Under the pieces are notes generated by a model, which was given only the letters and a program-made list of their open reading frames with translations, was not told the origin of the DNA and searched no databases. 15,029 nt of DNA from an uncultured Collinsella sp. (lineage in GTDB: Bacteria; Actinomycetota; Coriobacteriia; Coriobacteriales; Coriobacteriaceae): contig CABQNF010000007.1 of the NCBI GenBank assembly GCA_902465465.1, positions 1-15,029 on the forward strand. Direction: 5' to 3'. The position numbers and the translations under genes are program-made. Positions 1-6,747 of the stretch are shown here, one piece after another. The stretch's first letter is position 1; each line of letters starts with the position of its first letter.

Positions 1-707
1 CCGCGACCGCCGCGGTCGCCACCACGGCCACCACGATCGCCAAAGCCGCCGCGGCCGCCACGGTCGCCGCCACGGCCACCACGGTCGTCACGGCCGCCGC
101 GAGGACCGCGATCCTCGTCCAGGCCCATGGCGACGAGCGGAGCGATAACCTTATCGAGAGCGGCCATCAGCTCGGTGGCCTCCTCGTAAGAAAGCTCGGG
201 CAGGAGCTTCTCCTTCTTGTTGGCAAGCTCGACCAGGCCCTCAGCGGCATCCTCGGCGGCGAAGACAACAATCTTGCGCATATCGCCCTCGGCGTCGTCG
301 ATGCGGCCGACCAGATCGGCAGCCTCGGCCTCGGCCATCAGGCCATCGAGCTCACGAAGGCGCATGCCCAGCAGGTCGGACATTTCCTTCTGCTCCATCT
401 TGGGCTTGAGGTCAAGAAGCTTGATGGCGCGCTCGATGTTCGCCATGCGCTCGGCCTTGGCCTCCTCCTCCTTAGAAATAGCAAAGCGACGGCTACGCAG
501 CAGGCGGGCGGCCTTCTGCATCTTGTCCATCAGCTCTTCGTCATCGTAATCAACGGCGGCCTCGACAACCTCGGCCTCCTCCTCGGCGGAAACCTCGTCA
601 GCAGCCTCAACCTCGGCAGCTTCGGTCTCCACGGTCTCGACTGCCTCGACCTCGGCAGCCATGGTCTCGTTCTCGGTCTCGTTCATGATCTCTTCGTTCT
701 CAGACAT
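1..707 (-). CDS. Acidic winged-helix-like protein with RGG-repeat C-terminus (partial)
   Basis: The frame opens at ATG 707, preceded by AAGGAG four bases upstream, and runs without a stop to the left edge, so the C-terminus is missing. 235 residues are visible. Residues 1-60 are extremely rich in Glu and Ala. Residues about 90-140 (beginning IERAIKLLDLKPKM) have the helix-helix-recognition-helix look of a winged-helix/MarR-like fold. Residues 200-235 carry eight RGG triplets separated by D, G, F or P. RGG tails usually bind RNA or nucleic acid and are flexible; the wing could recognise DNA or RNA. An acidic head with a basic tail suggests intramolecular masking or phase separation, but that is inference. 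I recall proteins of this layout in Coriobacteriia without a known function. It lies downstream of the MFS gene on the same strand, with a 152-base gap that probably holds its own promoter. Confidence 0.8.
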   Translation of the reverse strand, partial: MSENEEIMNETENETMAAEVEAVETVETEAAEVEAADEVSAEEEAEVVEAAVDYDDEELMDKMQKAARLLRSRRFAISKEEEAKAERMANIERAIKLLDLKPKMEQKEMSDLLGMRLRELDGLMAEAEAADLVGRIDDAEGDMRKIVVFAAEDAAEGLVELANKKEKLLPELSYEEATELMAALDKVIAPLVAMGLDEDRGPRGGRDDRGGRGGDRGGRGGFGDRGGRGGDRGGR

Positions 708-859
708 GAGACTCCTTCTTGGCCCTCTCGGGCATCATCGCCCCATTCGCGGGGCCCGTCGCGCACTCTTTGCGCTTTAAACATTCATGCCTCTCGGCAA
801 AACGTCCATTAGTTTATGGTGTCGCCATCCAATCTAGCTGCAGAATCTATGTGCACACA
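708..859 (-). promoter_or_regulatory. Leader of the RGG-protein gene with two small GC hairpins
   Basis: This spacer between the MFS stop and the RGG-protein start holds two short inverted repeats: GCCCC-N6-GGGGC at 740-755 and GCCC-tetraloop-GGGC at 722-733. The second sits just 5' of the AAGGAG ribosome site on the minus strand. There is no U-tract, so neither is a convincing terminator for the MFS gene. They could fold in the mRNA leader of the RGG protein and modulate its translation, perhaps by autoregulation. I could not identify a clear -35/-10 pair. Confidence 0.3.
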
Positions 860-2275
860 TTAATGCGACATGTGCGACTCACGACGAGCGTACACCAGCG
901 ACGCCACGAACCCGACCACGGCAATTACAGCCGCCACACGCACGGCAGCTGCAAATCCAATCGCCTGGGCAACGTCGGTCGCAGCGCCAGCCGCGCCGGC
1001 AGTCGCTGCAGAACTCGAGAGCAGGCCGATAAACAGGGACGGGCCAAACGATGCGGCAATCATGTTCCACGTGTTAAGCAATGCCGTTCCGTGAGGATGT
1101 TCAGCGGCAGGCAGCGTCTCCAATCCGGCCGTTTGCGAGGGGCTCAGCACCAAACCGACTCCGGCATACACCACAACGGTCAGCGCCACAACGACGCCGA
1201 TGTTCATACTCGCCGCCGTCATCGAGATGGCAGTCTGCCCCACGGCAATCAGGGCAAAGCCGACCGGCAGCAGCGGCCATGCGCCACGGGCGTCCATCAC
1301 GCGTCCGCCCACAATCGAGGTCACGGCGTTGCAGGCAATCGCCGGCAAAATGAGCAAGCCCGCAACAAGTGCGGTCATGCCGTATGCGCCCTCAAAATAG
1401 AGCGGCAACAAAACACTCATCGAGAACGTTGTCATCATCGACACCACCACAAGCAGGCACGCAGGCCAAAAACGAACGCTCGCCATGGGACGCACGTTAA
1501 GCACCGGATGCTCGAGTTTGAGCTGACGGGCCGCAAACAGGCCGAGCAGCACAATGGCGGCGAAAAGCGCCACAATGCCGGCAATCAGATTGGTCGAGAA
1601 CTCGCCTACGGAATACACAAATGCCGTAATGCCGGCGGCGAGCAAAACAACCGACAGAATATCAAGCGTGGTGTTCGAGCGCTCTCCGACATTCTGAACA
1701 AGCTTTACGCCCGCCGCAGCGACCACAATGCCGCCCACCAGCGGCACTACGAACACCGCCCTCCAGCCAAACAACGTGCACATAAGACCGCTGATCACGG
1801 GTCCAAACGCCGGCCCCAGCGTAATGCAGGCACCGCCCAGGCTCAGATACAGACCGAGCTTCTCGCGCGAAGCGCAAGACAGCACCACGTTCATCATGAG
1901 CGGGAACAAGATGCCCGATCCCGCAGCCTGCAAAATACGGCTTGGCAGCAAAACGCTAAATGACGGAGCGAACAGGCACAGGACTTCGCCGGCGACCATG
2001 CATCCGCATGCGAAAAACAGCAGCTTGCGCGTCGAGAAACGGCCGGACAGGAAGGCCATGATGGCCGTAAAGATCGACGTCACGATCATGTAGCCCGAAA
2101 CGAGCCACTGTGCCGTGGTGGCACTCACCGAAAAGGCTGCCATAATGTCGTGCAACGCCACGTTAATGATGTTCTCGTTAAACGCGGCAACAAAGGCTGC
2201 AATATACATTACGACGAGAATCGCCGCAGAGGCCGATGGCGTTACTTGAACTTGTTGCTGAGATTTGCTCCCCAT
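860..2275 (-). CDS. MFS drug exporter, DHA2 (EmrB/QacA-like) family
   Basis: This is a 471-residue integral membrane transporter that probably exports drugs or other toxic compounds by proton antiport. The start at 2275 (MGSKSQQQ) is preceded by AGGAAGG; the open frame extends further upstream, but that part is not protein-like. The first helix is about residues 17-38 and is followed by the DHA-family phrase NENIINVALHDI. Motif A, FLSGRFSTRKLLFF (75-88), lies between helices 2 and 3. The antiporter motif C region GGACITLGPAFGPVISG (147-163) marks drug:H+ antiporters. Length and hydrophobic pattern fit 14 membrane segments. It is transcribed divergently from the deformylase-like gene. The substrate cannot be read from the sequence; lincosamide or multidrug efflux are possibilities from family resemblance only. 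Confidence 0.88.
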   Translation of the reverse strand: MGSKSQQQVQVTPSASAAILVVMYIAAFVAAFNENIINVALHDIMAAFSVSATTAQWLVSGYMIVTSIFTAIMAFLSGRFSTRKLLFFACGCMVAGEVLCLFAPSFSVLLPSRILQAAGSGILFPLMMNVVLSCASREKLGLYLSLGGACITLGPAFGPVISGLMCTLFGWRAVFVVPLVGGIVVAAAGVKLVQNVGERSNTTLDILSVVLLAAGITAFVYSVGEFSTNLIAGIVALFAAIVLLGLFAARQLKLEHPVLNVRPMASVRFWPACLLVVVSMMTTFSMSVLLPLYFEGAYGMTALVAGLLILPAIACNAVTSIVGGRVMDARGAWPLLPVGFALIAVGQTAISMTAASMNIGVVVALTVVVYAGVGLVLSPSQTAGLETLPAAEHPHGTALLNTWNMIAASFGPSLFIGLLSSSAATAGAAGAATDVAQAIGFAAAVRVAAVIAVVGFVASLVYARRESHMSH

Positions 2276-2326
2276 GCATTTCCTTCCTCTTGGAACGACA
2301 GTCGCATCGCCCCAGAGGAACGGTCC

Positions 2327-2381
2327 AGGGCGAAAAATGAGCCCTAGACTTACGCCAGACGCCGTACACGACGAATCTGGC
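2327..2381 (-). promoter_or_regulatory. Inverted repeats in the leader of the MFS exporter gene
   Basis: On the minus strand the MFS leader contains GCCAGA-N16-TCTGGC (2354-2381) followed by AGGGC-N9-GCCCT (2327-2345), both perfect in their arms. They lie 50-110 bases before the start codon and could be mRNA hairpins or protein-binding sites. Efflux genes are often controlled by attenuation or a local repressor, but no regulator gene pairs clearly with this one. Short arms and GC-rich context make chance possible. Confidence 0.25.
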
Positions 2382-2480
2382 AACATGGTCCAACATCGAA
2401 AGATTGTAACGCGGACGCATGGCTTTCCTTCCGCGCTATTATTAAAAGTCCACGAAAGCATAAGACATGAGGAGCCCGCC

Positions 2481-2891
2481 ATGATTAAGCCCATCATGAA
2501 ATCCGAGTTCTTTTTGCGTCTGCCTTCCGAAGACGCGGGACCCGACGATGCCGCGACCGGGCAGGATCTCCTGGATACGCTCCACGAGCATGAGCGCGAG
2601 TGCGTGGGCCTCGCCGCCAACATGATCGGCGTGCGCAAACGCATCATCTGCGTAAAGGACGGCAACAGGACACTCCTGATGTACAACCCTCAAATTCTTG
2701 AGCAGGTCAATGCCTATCAGACGAGCGAAGGATGTCTCTCGCTGATCGGCGAGCGTCCCTGTACCCGCTATCGCCGCATTAAGGTTGAGTATTTGGACGA
2801 GAACTTCGTCCACCGCATCAAAAACTTCTCGGGCTACACCGCCGAGATCATCCAGCACGAAATCGACCACTGCAATGGCGTCGTGGTTTAG
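2481..2891 (+). CDS. def: Short peptide deformylase-like metalloenzyme
   Basis: A 136-residue protein of the peptide deformylase family, which removes the N-formyl group from nascent proteins using a metal bound by one Cys and two His. The start at 2481 is chosen because GAGGAG lies six bases upstream and the family N-terminus begins there; an upstream in-frame ATG (2265) has no such support. Motif II is EGCLSL (83-88, metal Cys85) and motif III is QHEIDH (125-130, metal His126 and His130, catalytic Glu127). Motif I reads GLAANMIG (43-50) where classical enzymes have GLAAPQIG, so the Gln that stabilises the transition state is Met. The protein is also shorter than the usual 150-190 residues. 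It belongs to a divergent second type seen in Firmicutes and Actinobacteria and may be a paralogue rather than the housekeeping enzyme. The LysR gene begins 36 bases downstream, possibly co-transcribed. Confidence 0.85.
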   Translation: MIKPIMKSEFFLRLPSEDAGPDDAATGQDLLDTLHEHERECVGLAANMIGVRKRIICVKDGNRTLLMYNPQILEQVNAYQTSEGCLSLIGERPCTRYRRIKVEYLDENFVHRIKNFSGYTAEIIQHEIDHCNGVVV

Positions 2892-2927
2892 GCCACCTGC
2901 CAAAATGAGGGTACCGGAGGCCTCCCT

Positions 2928-3851
2928 ATGGATATCAGTCGCTTTGGCGAATTCGCCATCTTAGCGCAGTCACGCACGTTTCTTGATGCGGCGGAACTGC
3001 TTTTCATGTCGCAATCAACCCTCTCCAAGCACATCATGGCAATGGAGCACGAACTCGGCTGCAAGCTCATCGATCGAAGCCAGCGCCACGTAACACTCAC
3101 CGCGCAAGGTGAAGCGCTCCTCCCCTATGCGCAAAAAATTGCGACGCTTCAGCACCGCTATCTTGCCGCCATTCAAATAGGCGCAGGTGAGCCGCTCGAG
3201 CACCTCACCGTCGGTTCTATCCCCATTATGGCCCCTTATGGGATCACGGACGCCGTCATCGATTTTCAGCAGGCGAACCCCTCATATTCTGTCGAGCTCA
3301 TCGAGGGCGAGGGCGACACACTCAAGCGCATGCTCCTGCACGAGGACATTGACCTGGCCTTCATCCGTGACGGCGGCGCCATCGAGCCGGAGTTCAAAAA
3401 GATTCCCTTTACGACCGACCGGCTCGTGGCCGTCCTTCCGCTCGACCATCCGCTCGCCGAACGTGACGCCGTTGAGATAGACGACCTTATCGACGAGAAT
3501 TTCCTCATGCTTCCCCAAGGCTCGTTCGTAAGCGAACTCGTCCTTTCCCTTTGTCGCGAAGCTGAATTTGGCCCACGTGTTACGTTCACCGGCAAACGAG
3601 CCGAGAACATCATCTCCCTTGTCGCGCGCGGCGCCGGCGTCTCATTCCTCATGCGCAAGCCGGCGGAATCGCTTGCCAGCGGAAAGGTAGCCCTGGTGCC
3701 GCTTGAGCCCGCGACGACCTCCGAGGTCAGGCTCTACCTCAAGCGGAACGCCGCGCACTCGCAGGCGGTCGTCTCGTTCATCGGCTTCCTCCCCTACCGT
3801 CAGCTCCTGCAGGGCGACCGTACATCTTCCACCGCGGCACGACCGTCATAA
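2928..3851 (+). CDS. LysR-family transcriptional regulator
   Basis: A 307-residue LysR-type DNA-binding regulator. The N-terminal winged helix (about 3-62) shows the typical pattern FLDAAELLFMSQSTLSKHI with conserved Ala, Ser-Gln-Ser and a following LEHELG-like segment (MEHELGCKLIDR), then the closing phrase LTAQGEALLPYA. Residues about 90-295 form the periplasmic-binding-protein-like effector domain (LEHLTVGSIPIM, then DIDLAFIRDG, where LysR proteins commonly have DLAI). GGAGG lies seven bases before ATG 2928. It follows the deformylase-like gene on the same strand by 36 bases and ends before a strong hairpin. Its target is not evident: LysR proteins usually act on a divergent neighbour, but here the neighbour upstream is co-directional, so the divergent MFS gene or a distant target are both possible. 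Confidence 0.9.
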   Translation: MDISRFGEFAILAQSRTFLDAAELLFMSQSTLSKHIMAMEHELGCKLIDRSQRHVTLTAQGEALLPYAQKIATLQHRYLAAIQIGAGEPLEHLTVGSIPIMAPYGITDAVIDFQQANPSYSVELIEGEGDTLKRMLLHEDIDLAFIRDGGAIEPEFKKIPFTTDRLVAVLPLDHPLAERDAVEIDDLIDENFLMLPQGSFVSELVLSLCREAEFGPRVTFTGKRAENIISLVARGAGVSFLMRKPAESLASGKVALVPLEPATTSEVRLYLKRNAAHSQAVVSFIGFLPYRQLLQGDRTSSTAARPS

Positions 3852-3913
3852 TCCCCGCTGCTCCACAACCGCAGACCTGTGTCCGCAAACACGCTGACAA
3901 CGGCACATAATAC

Positions 3914-3954
3914 AAATATGCCTCGGGCGGCACGTCGCCGTCCGAGGCATATTT
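3914..3954. terminator. Bidirectional terminator between LysR and PTS genes
   Basis: The arms AAATATGCCTCGG (3914-3926) and CCGAGGCATATTT (3942-3954) are perfectly complementary, and pairing continues inward through a G-U pair and CGGC/GCCG to a five-base loop, giving about 18 paired bases. The A-rich left flank and T-rich right flank make it usable in both directions, ending the plus-strand LysR transcript and the minus-strand PTS operon transcript, whose last stop codon is only about 20 bases away. Confidence 0.85.
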
Positions 3955-3974
3955 AGTTAAAGTGCGCAGAAAGA

Positions 3975-5417
3975 CTAGTCCACCGAGATGTTGAGTGCCT
4001 TACCGCCCTCGTCCTTCTTGGTACCGATCACCATAGCGGCGACAAGAGCCAGAACGAAAGCGACCACACCGGAGATGACAAGGCCGATAAAGCCCGTGTC
4101 GATGCCGGCAGGGTTAATAAAGCTCGGGAAACCGAGCGGGCCGGAGGCGCCGAAGGCATAGAGCTTAGCACCCATGAGGCCGGCAATGGCGCCGCCTACA
4201 CCAGCGGAAATAAAGGTTGCCCACATAAGGCGCTTACGCGGCAGCAAGATGGCGTAAAGCGCAGGCTCGTTGACACCGAAAATCGAAGAGACAAGGGCGG
4301 GAATGTTGACGGCAGCATTTTCCTCGGAGTCCTTGGTTCGGATGATCATGCCAAGCACAGCGCCGGCGATGGCACAACCGCCTGCATACACGAGCGGGTT
4401 AATGAGGTCATAGCCGTAGGTTGCGACATCGAGGAACCACAGCGGGATGATACCCCAGTGCAGGCCGAACATGACGAGCAGGCTCCAGAACGTGCCGATG
4501 ACGAAGCCGGCGATGGCGGGTTGGAAGTTGATGAGCATCAGAATGATCTGGGCAACGATGTTGGAGAGGACCGTCATGACCGGACCGACCACAAGCAGGC
4601 CAAGGATGCCGCAAATGAGGAGCGTCAGAATGTTGGAGAAGAACGAGCTCACAAGCGCGGGCAGCGCGTTAGAAAGGGCCTTGTGTACCTTGGAGGCAAT
4701 CCAGACGATAAAGATCGCAGGCAGAATCGTCGATGAGTAATTCTGCATGATCAGCGGGATGCCAAAAATATCACCGTAGACATTGGACTCGAAGACCGTG
4801 CCGGCGCCGAGCGTGTAGAGCGGATCTCCGCCCATAAGGCCAACGAGCGTCGGGTAGACGAGGATACCACCGAGCGCCATTCCCATAACGGGCTTAAGTC
4901 CGAACTTCTTGGCCGACGTCCAGCCAATGATTAGCGGAAAGTAATAGAAGACCGAATCTCCGATTGCCGAGAGCGTCACATACGTATTGCTGTCCTTGGC
5001 AAGCCAACCGGCAACCGTGCAGAGCGCGAGCATCGACTTGATAAAGCCACCGGCCATAAGCACGCCAAGAACCGGCTGCAGAATCTCGGAAATGATGGCG
5101 AGCAGGCGCGAGAACGGATCGCCCTTCTTGACATTGTCGCCCTCATCGATATCGAGCGCGGGCTTGGTGTCGAACCCGCCAATCTGAACAAGGTCGTTGT
5201 AGACAGCCTCGACAGTGGCACCAATCACGACCTGATACTGTCCGCCAGCCTGGATGACGTCAACGACGCCCTTCGTCGCCTTAAGTTCATTGGTCTGGGC
5301 AAGTGATTCATCCTTGAGGTGGAAGCGGAGACGCGTAATGCAGTGGCTCACGTCTAACACATTGTCTCGACCACCGACCTTTGTGATGATTTCATCGCAA
5401 AGCTTCTGGTATTTCAT
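3975..5417 (-). CDS. PTS permease EIIBC, glucose/beta-glucoside/sucrose superfamily
   Basis: A 480-residue phosphotransferase-system permease that imports a sugar and phosphorylates it. ATG 5417 is preceded by AAAGGAG. The EIIB domain occupies residues 1-80, with the phospho-Cys26 in SHCITRLRF, followed by GVVDVIQAGGQYQVVIG. The EIIC membrane domain runs from about 103 to 466 and contains GLHWGIIPLW (318-327) and the substrate-site motif GVNEPALY (381-388), equivalent to GITEPAIY of the family. There is no EIIA domain and none nearby, so phosphate must come from an EIIA encoded elsewhere. It is the last gene of a minus-strand cluster with two ceramidase-fold proteins and an amidohydrolase-fold protein, separated from them by 193 bases. 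The sugar is unknown; BglF/SacX-type proteins carry beta-glucosides, sucrose, trehalose or N-acetylmuramate. Confidence 0.92.
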   Translation of the reverse strand: MKYQKLCDEIITKVGGRDNVLDVSHCITRLRFHLKDESLAQTNELKATKGVVDVIQAGGQYQVVIGATVEAVYNDLVQIGGFDTKPALDIDEGDNVKKGDPFSRLLAIISEILQPVLGVLMAGGFIKSMLALCTVAGWLAKDSNTYVTLSAIGDSVFYYFPLIIGWTSAKKFGLKPVMGMALGGILVYPTLVGLMGGDPLYTLGAGTVFESNVYGDIFGIPLIMQNYSSTILPAIFIVWIASKVHKALSNALPALVSSFFSNILTLLICGILGLLVVGPVMTVLSNIVAQIILMLINFQPAIAGFVIGTFWSLLVMFGLHWGIIPLWFLDVATYGYDLINPLVYAGGCAIAGAVLGMIIRTKDSEENAAVNIPALVSSIFGVNEPALYAILLPRKRLMWATFISAGVGGAIAGLMGAKLYAFGASGPLGFPSFINPAGIDTGFIGLVISGVVAFVLALVAAMVIGTKKDEGGKALNISVD

Positions 5418-5610
5418 GGAATTCTCCTTTTTCTGAGCGGGGTATAGCATCGATTTCAGGCCTCCGTAGTCGACGTGGGAGGGCAAGGAACCCGCTTCCC
5501 CCTTTGTAATCCGCGGACGCACGTACGCCCGGGATGGGAAACGGCAGAGAAGATGGAAGATGCCGATCACATGGCAGGGAGCCTCATTGGCCCATGTCAC
5601 GCAATCAGGT
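5418..5610 (-). other. 193-base spacer before the PTS gene
   Basis: This gap is long compared with the 18 and 26 bases between the preceding genes of the cluster. An in-frame extension of the PTS frame runs through it, but that part has no protein character and the ribosome site lies at 5417. It contains a perfect six-base inverted repeat, ACATGG/CCATGT (5569-5597), but no LicT/SacY-type antiterminator sequence that I can recognise and no clear promoter. It could be an mRNA processing or attenuation region that sets the PTS level relative to the upstream enzymes. Confidence 0.3.
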
Positions 5611-6729
5611 CTACAGACGCGAATCTGCTGCGCCGAGAAGTCTCGTCGTCTGGCAGAACTTGTCACATAGACGTTCCGGTTCGCCCTGGGGAATCTGAGT
5701 ACGCTCGGTCTCAAAGGAGAGGCCGTACTCGCGTGCCGGAAGGAAATACTCGAAATAGCCGTTGGTGTAACCGCAAACTATTCCCTCGACCGGGCATTCG
5801 CGCTTCATGCGAATACCCAGGTCGCTGCCGAGCTCACTCGGGAACACAAAGAGATGCAGGCCGCCCAAACTGATGACGGCACACTTAAGCGTGAGCGAAA
5901 AGTCGTCATGGGCAACGGTGTGATAGAACGTCTGAGGCTCGATGCGGTCGAGAACGACCTCGCGATCGAGCTTGATCTGGGAAATCGCCTCGGCAAGACC
6001 GGTCGAAACGCGCTCGACCTCGGGAATGCCGCGTCCCTGGCGAAAATTGCGGTCGCTACAGTCGCCAGCAGCACCGACGACCATGGCCGGATAGTAACCA
6101 AGACTCTGAGCGAGCTTTTTGCCGGTAAGACCGGCGAGTTCGCTCGTGAGCTCCGTGCAGTCGGGTCCGACGCAAGCGGAATGCACCGCCCAGTTCACAA
6201 AGCCCGCAAATGGCTTGCCTTCGGTATCGAAGAACGATACGACAATGACCTCATTGTCGGCGAGTTCACCTGGGATGATGCGGTTGTCGTAGAAACCGGT
6301 GATGACCTGCTTGCCCAAGCGACAAATCGCGGGCTGTGCGTTGGCGCGGCACTCCTCAAAGCATTGGCAAATGGTATCGAGGAACCAGCGGTAGTAGTTC
6401 TCGTCGAATTTTCCCGTCCACCAGCTGCGGTGGTAAGCGACGATTGAAGTATGGTCGTGCGTCGCCGAGAGCAAAACGCAGTCACGGTCGATTCCATAGC
6501 GCTCGGCGAGCATTGTCTTGACTTCCTCGGCCATGCTTTCCTCGAACTCGAGGACATCGGCATTAAAAAGAAACACTTCACGTTCGCCTTGCTGGAAGAG
6601 GATGGCGTTGGCGAAGACGTCATCATGGACGCCCGTCGCAGGTTCAAGACGGTTGGGAAGATTGCGGTAGCCAATCAGGTAGATGTCGCCCTGTGGGGTA
6701 ATTTTGCGGCGCGCGTGTCCAATGTTCAT
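5611..6729 (-). CDS. Neutral-ceramidase-fold hydrolase (PF04734-like), copy B
   Basis: A 372-residue protein resembling the N-terminal domain of neutral/alkaline ceramidases, Zn-dependent amidases. No signal peptide is visible, so it is probably cytoplasmic, unlike secreted ceramidases. It starts at ATG 6729 with GGAG upstream. Family-like features are GHARRKITPQG at the N-terminus (compare the GxxxxDITPP start of the family), ATHDHTS (89-95, candidate metal His91/His93), NWAVHSACVGPD (179-190, His183) and GAAGDCSDRN (219-228), which matches the ceramidase GDVSPN box and keeps the serine (Ser225). It lacks the C-terminal immunoglobulin-like domain of true ceramidases. Next to a PTS permease, an intracellular amidase acting on an imported phosphorylated N-acyl or amide conjugate is more plausible than ceramide hydrolysis, but this is inference. 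It follows copy A by 18 bases. Confidence 0.72.
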   Translation of the reverse strand: MNIGHARRKITPQGDIYLIGYRNLPNRLEPATGVHDDVFANAILFQQGEREVFLFNADVLEFEESMAEEVKTMLAERYGIDRDCVLLSATHDHTSIVAYHRSWWTGKFDENYYRWFLDTICQCFEECRANAQPAICRLGKQVITGFYDNRIIPGELADNEVIVVSFFDTEGKPFAGFVNWAVHSACVGPDCTELTSELAGLTGKKLAQSLGYYPAMVVGAAGDCSDRNFRQGRGIPEVERVSTGLAEAISQIKLDREVVLDRIEPQTFYHTVAHDDFSLTLKCAVISLGGLHLFVFPSELGSDLGIRMKRECPVEGIVCGYTNGYFEYFLPAREYGLSFETERTQIPQGEPERLCDKFCQTTRLLGAADSRL

Positions 6730-6747
6730 GCACGTTCTCCTTCTGTG

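Noticed and set aside
1..105. Tandem repeat that could suggest a CRISPR or minisatellite
   Set aside because: The repeats follow the codon phase of RGG triplets in an open frame and have no uniform repeat-spacer structure.
719..1963. 414-codon plus-strand open frame opposite the MFS gene
   Set aside because: It is antisense to a clear membrane transporter and its product is rich in Arg, His and Gln with no motif; it arises from the strong third-position C/G bias of the real gene.
2404..2442. Promoter for the deformylase-like gene from TTGTAA and TATTAT
   Set aside because: TATTAT (2437-2442) is a plausible -10, but the only TTG hexamer is 27 bases upstream, too far for a normal -35, so I did not list it as a feature.
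2276..2686. Upstream in-frame extension of the MFS gene to ATG 2686
   Set aside because: It overlaps the deformylase-like gene on the other strand and lacks membrane-protein character; the start at 2275 has a good ribosome site and begins the family sequence.
5418..5714. Upstream in-frame extension of the PTS gene
   Set aside because: It overlaps the end of the ceramidase-fold gene and is unlike any EIIB N-terminus; ATG 5417 has AAAGGAG and starts directly with the EIIB domain.
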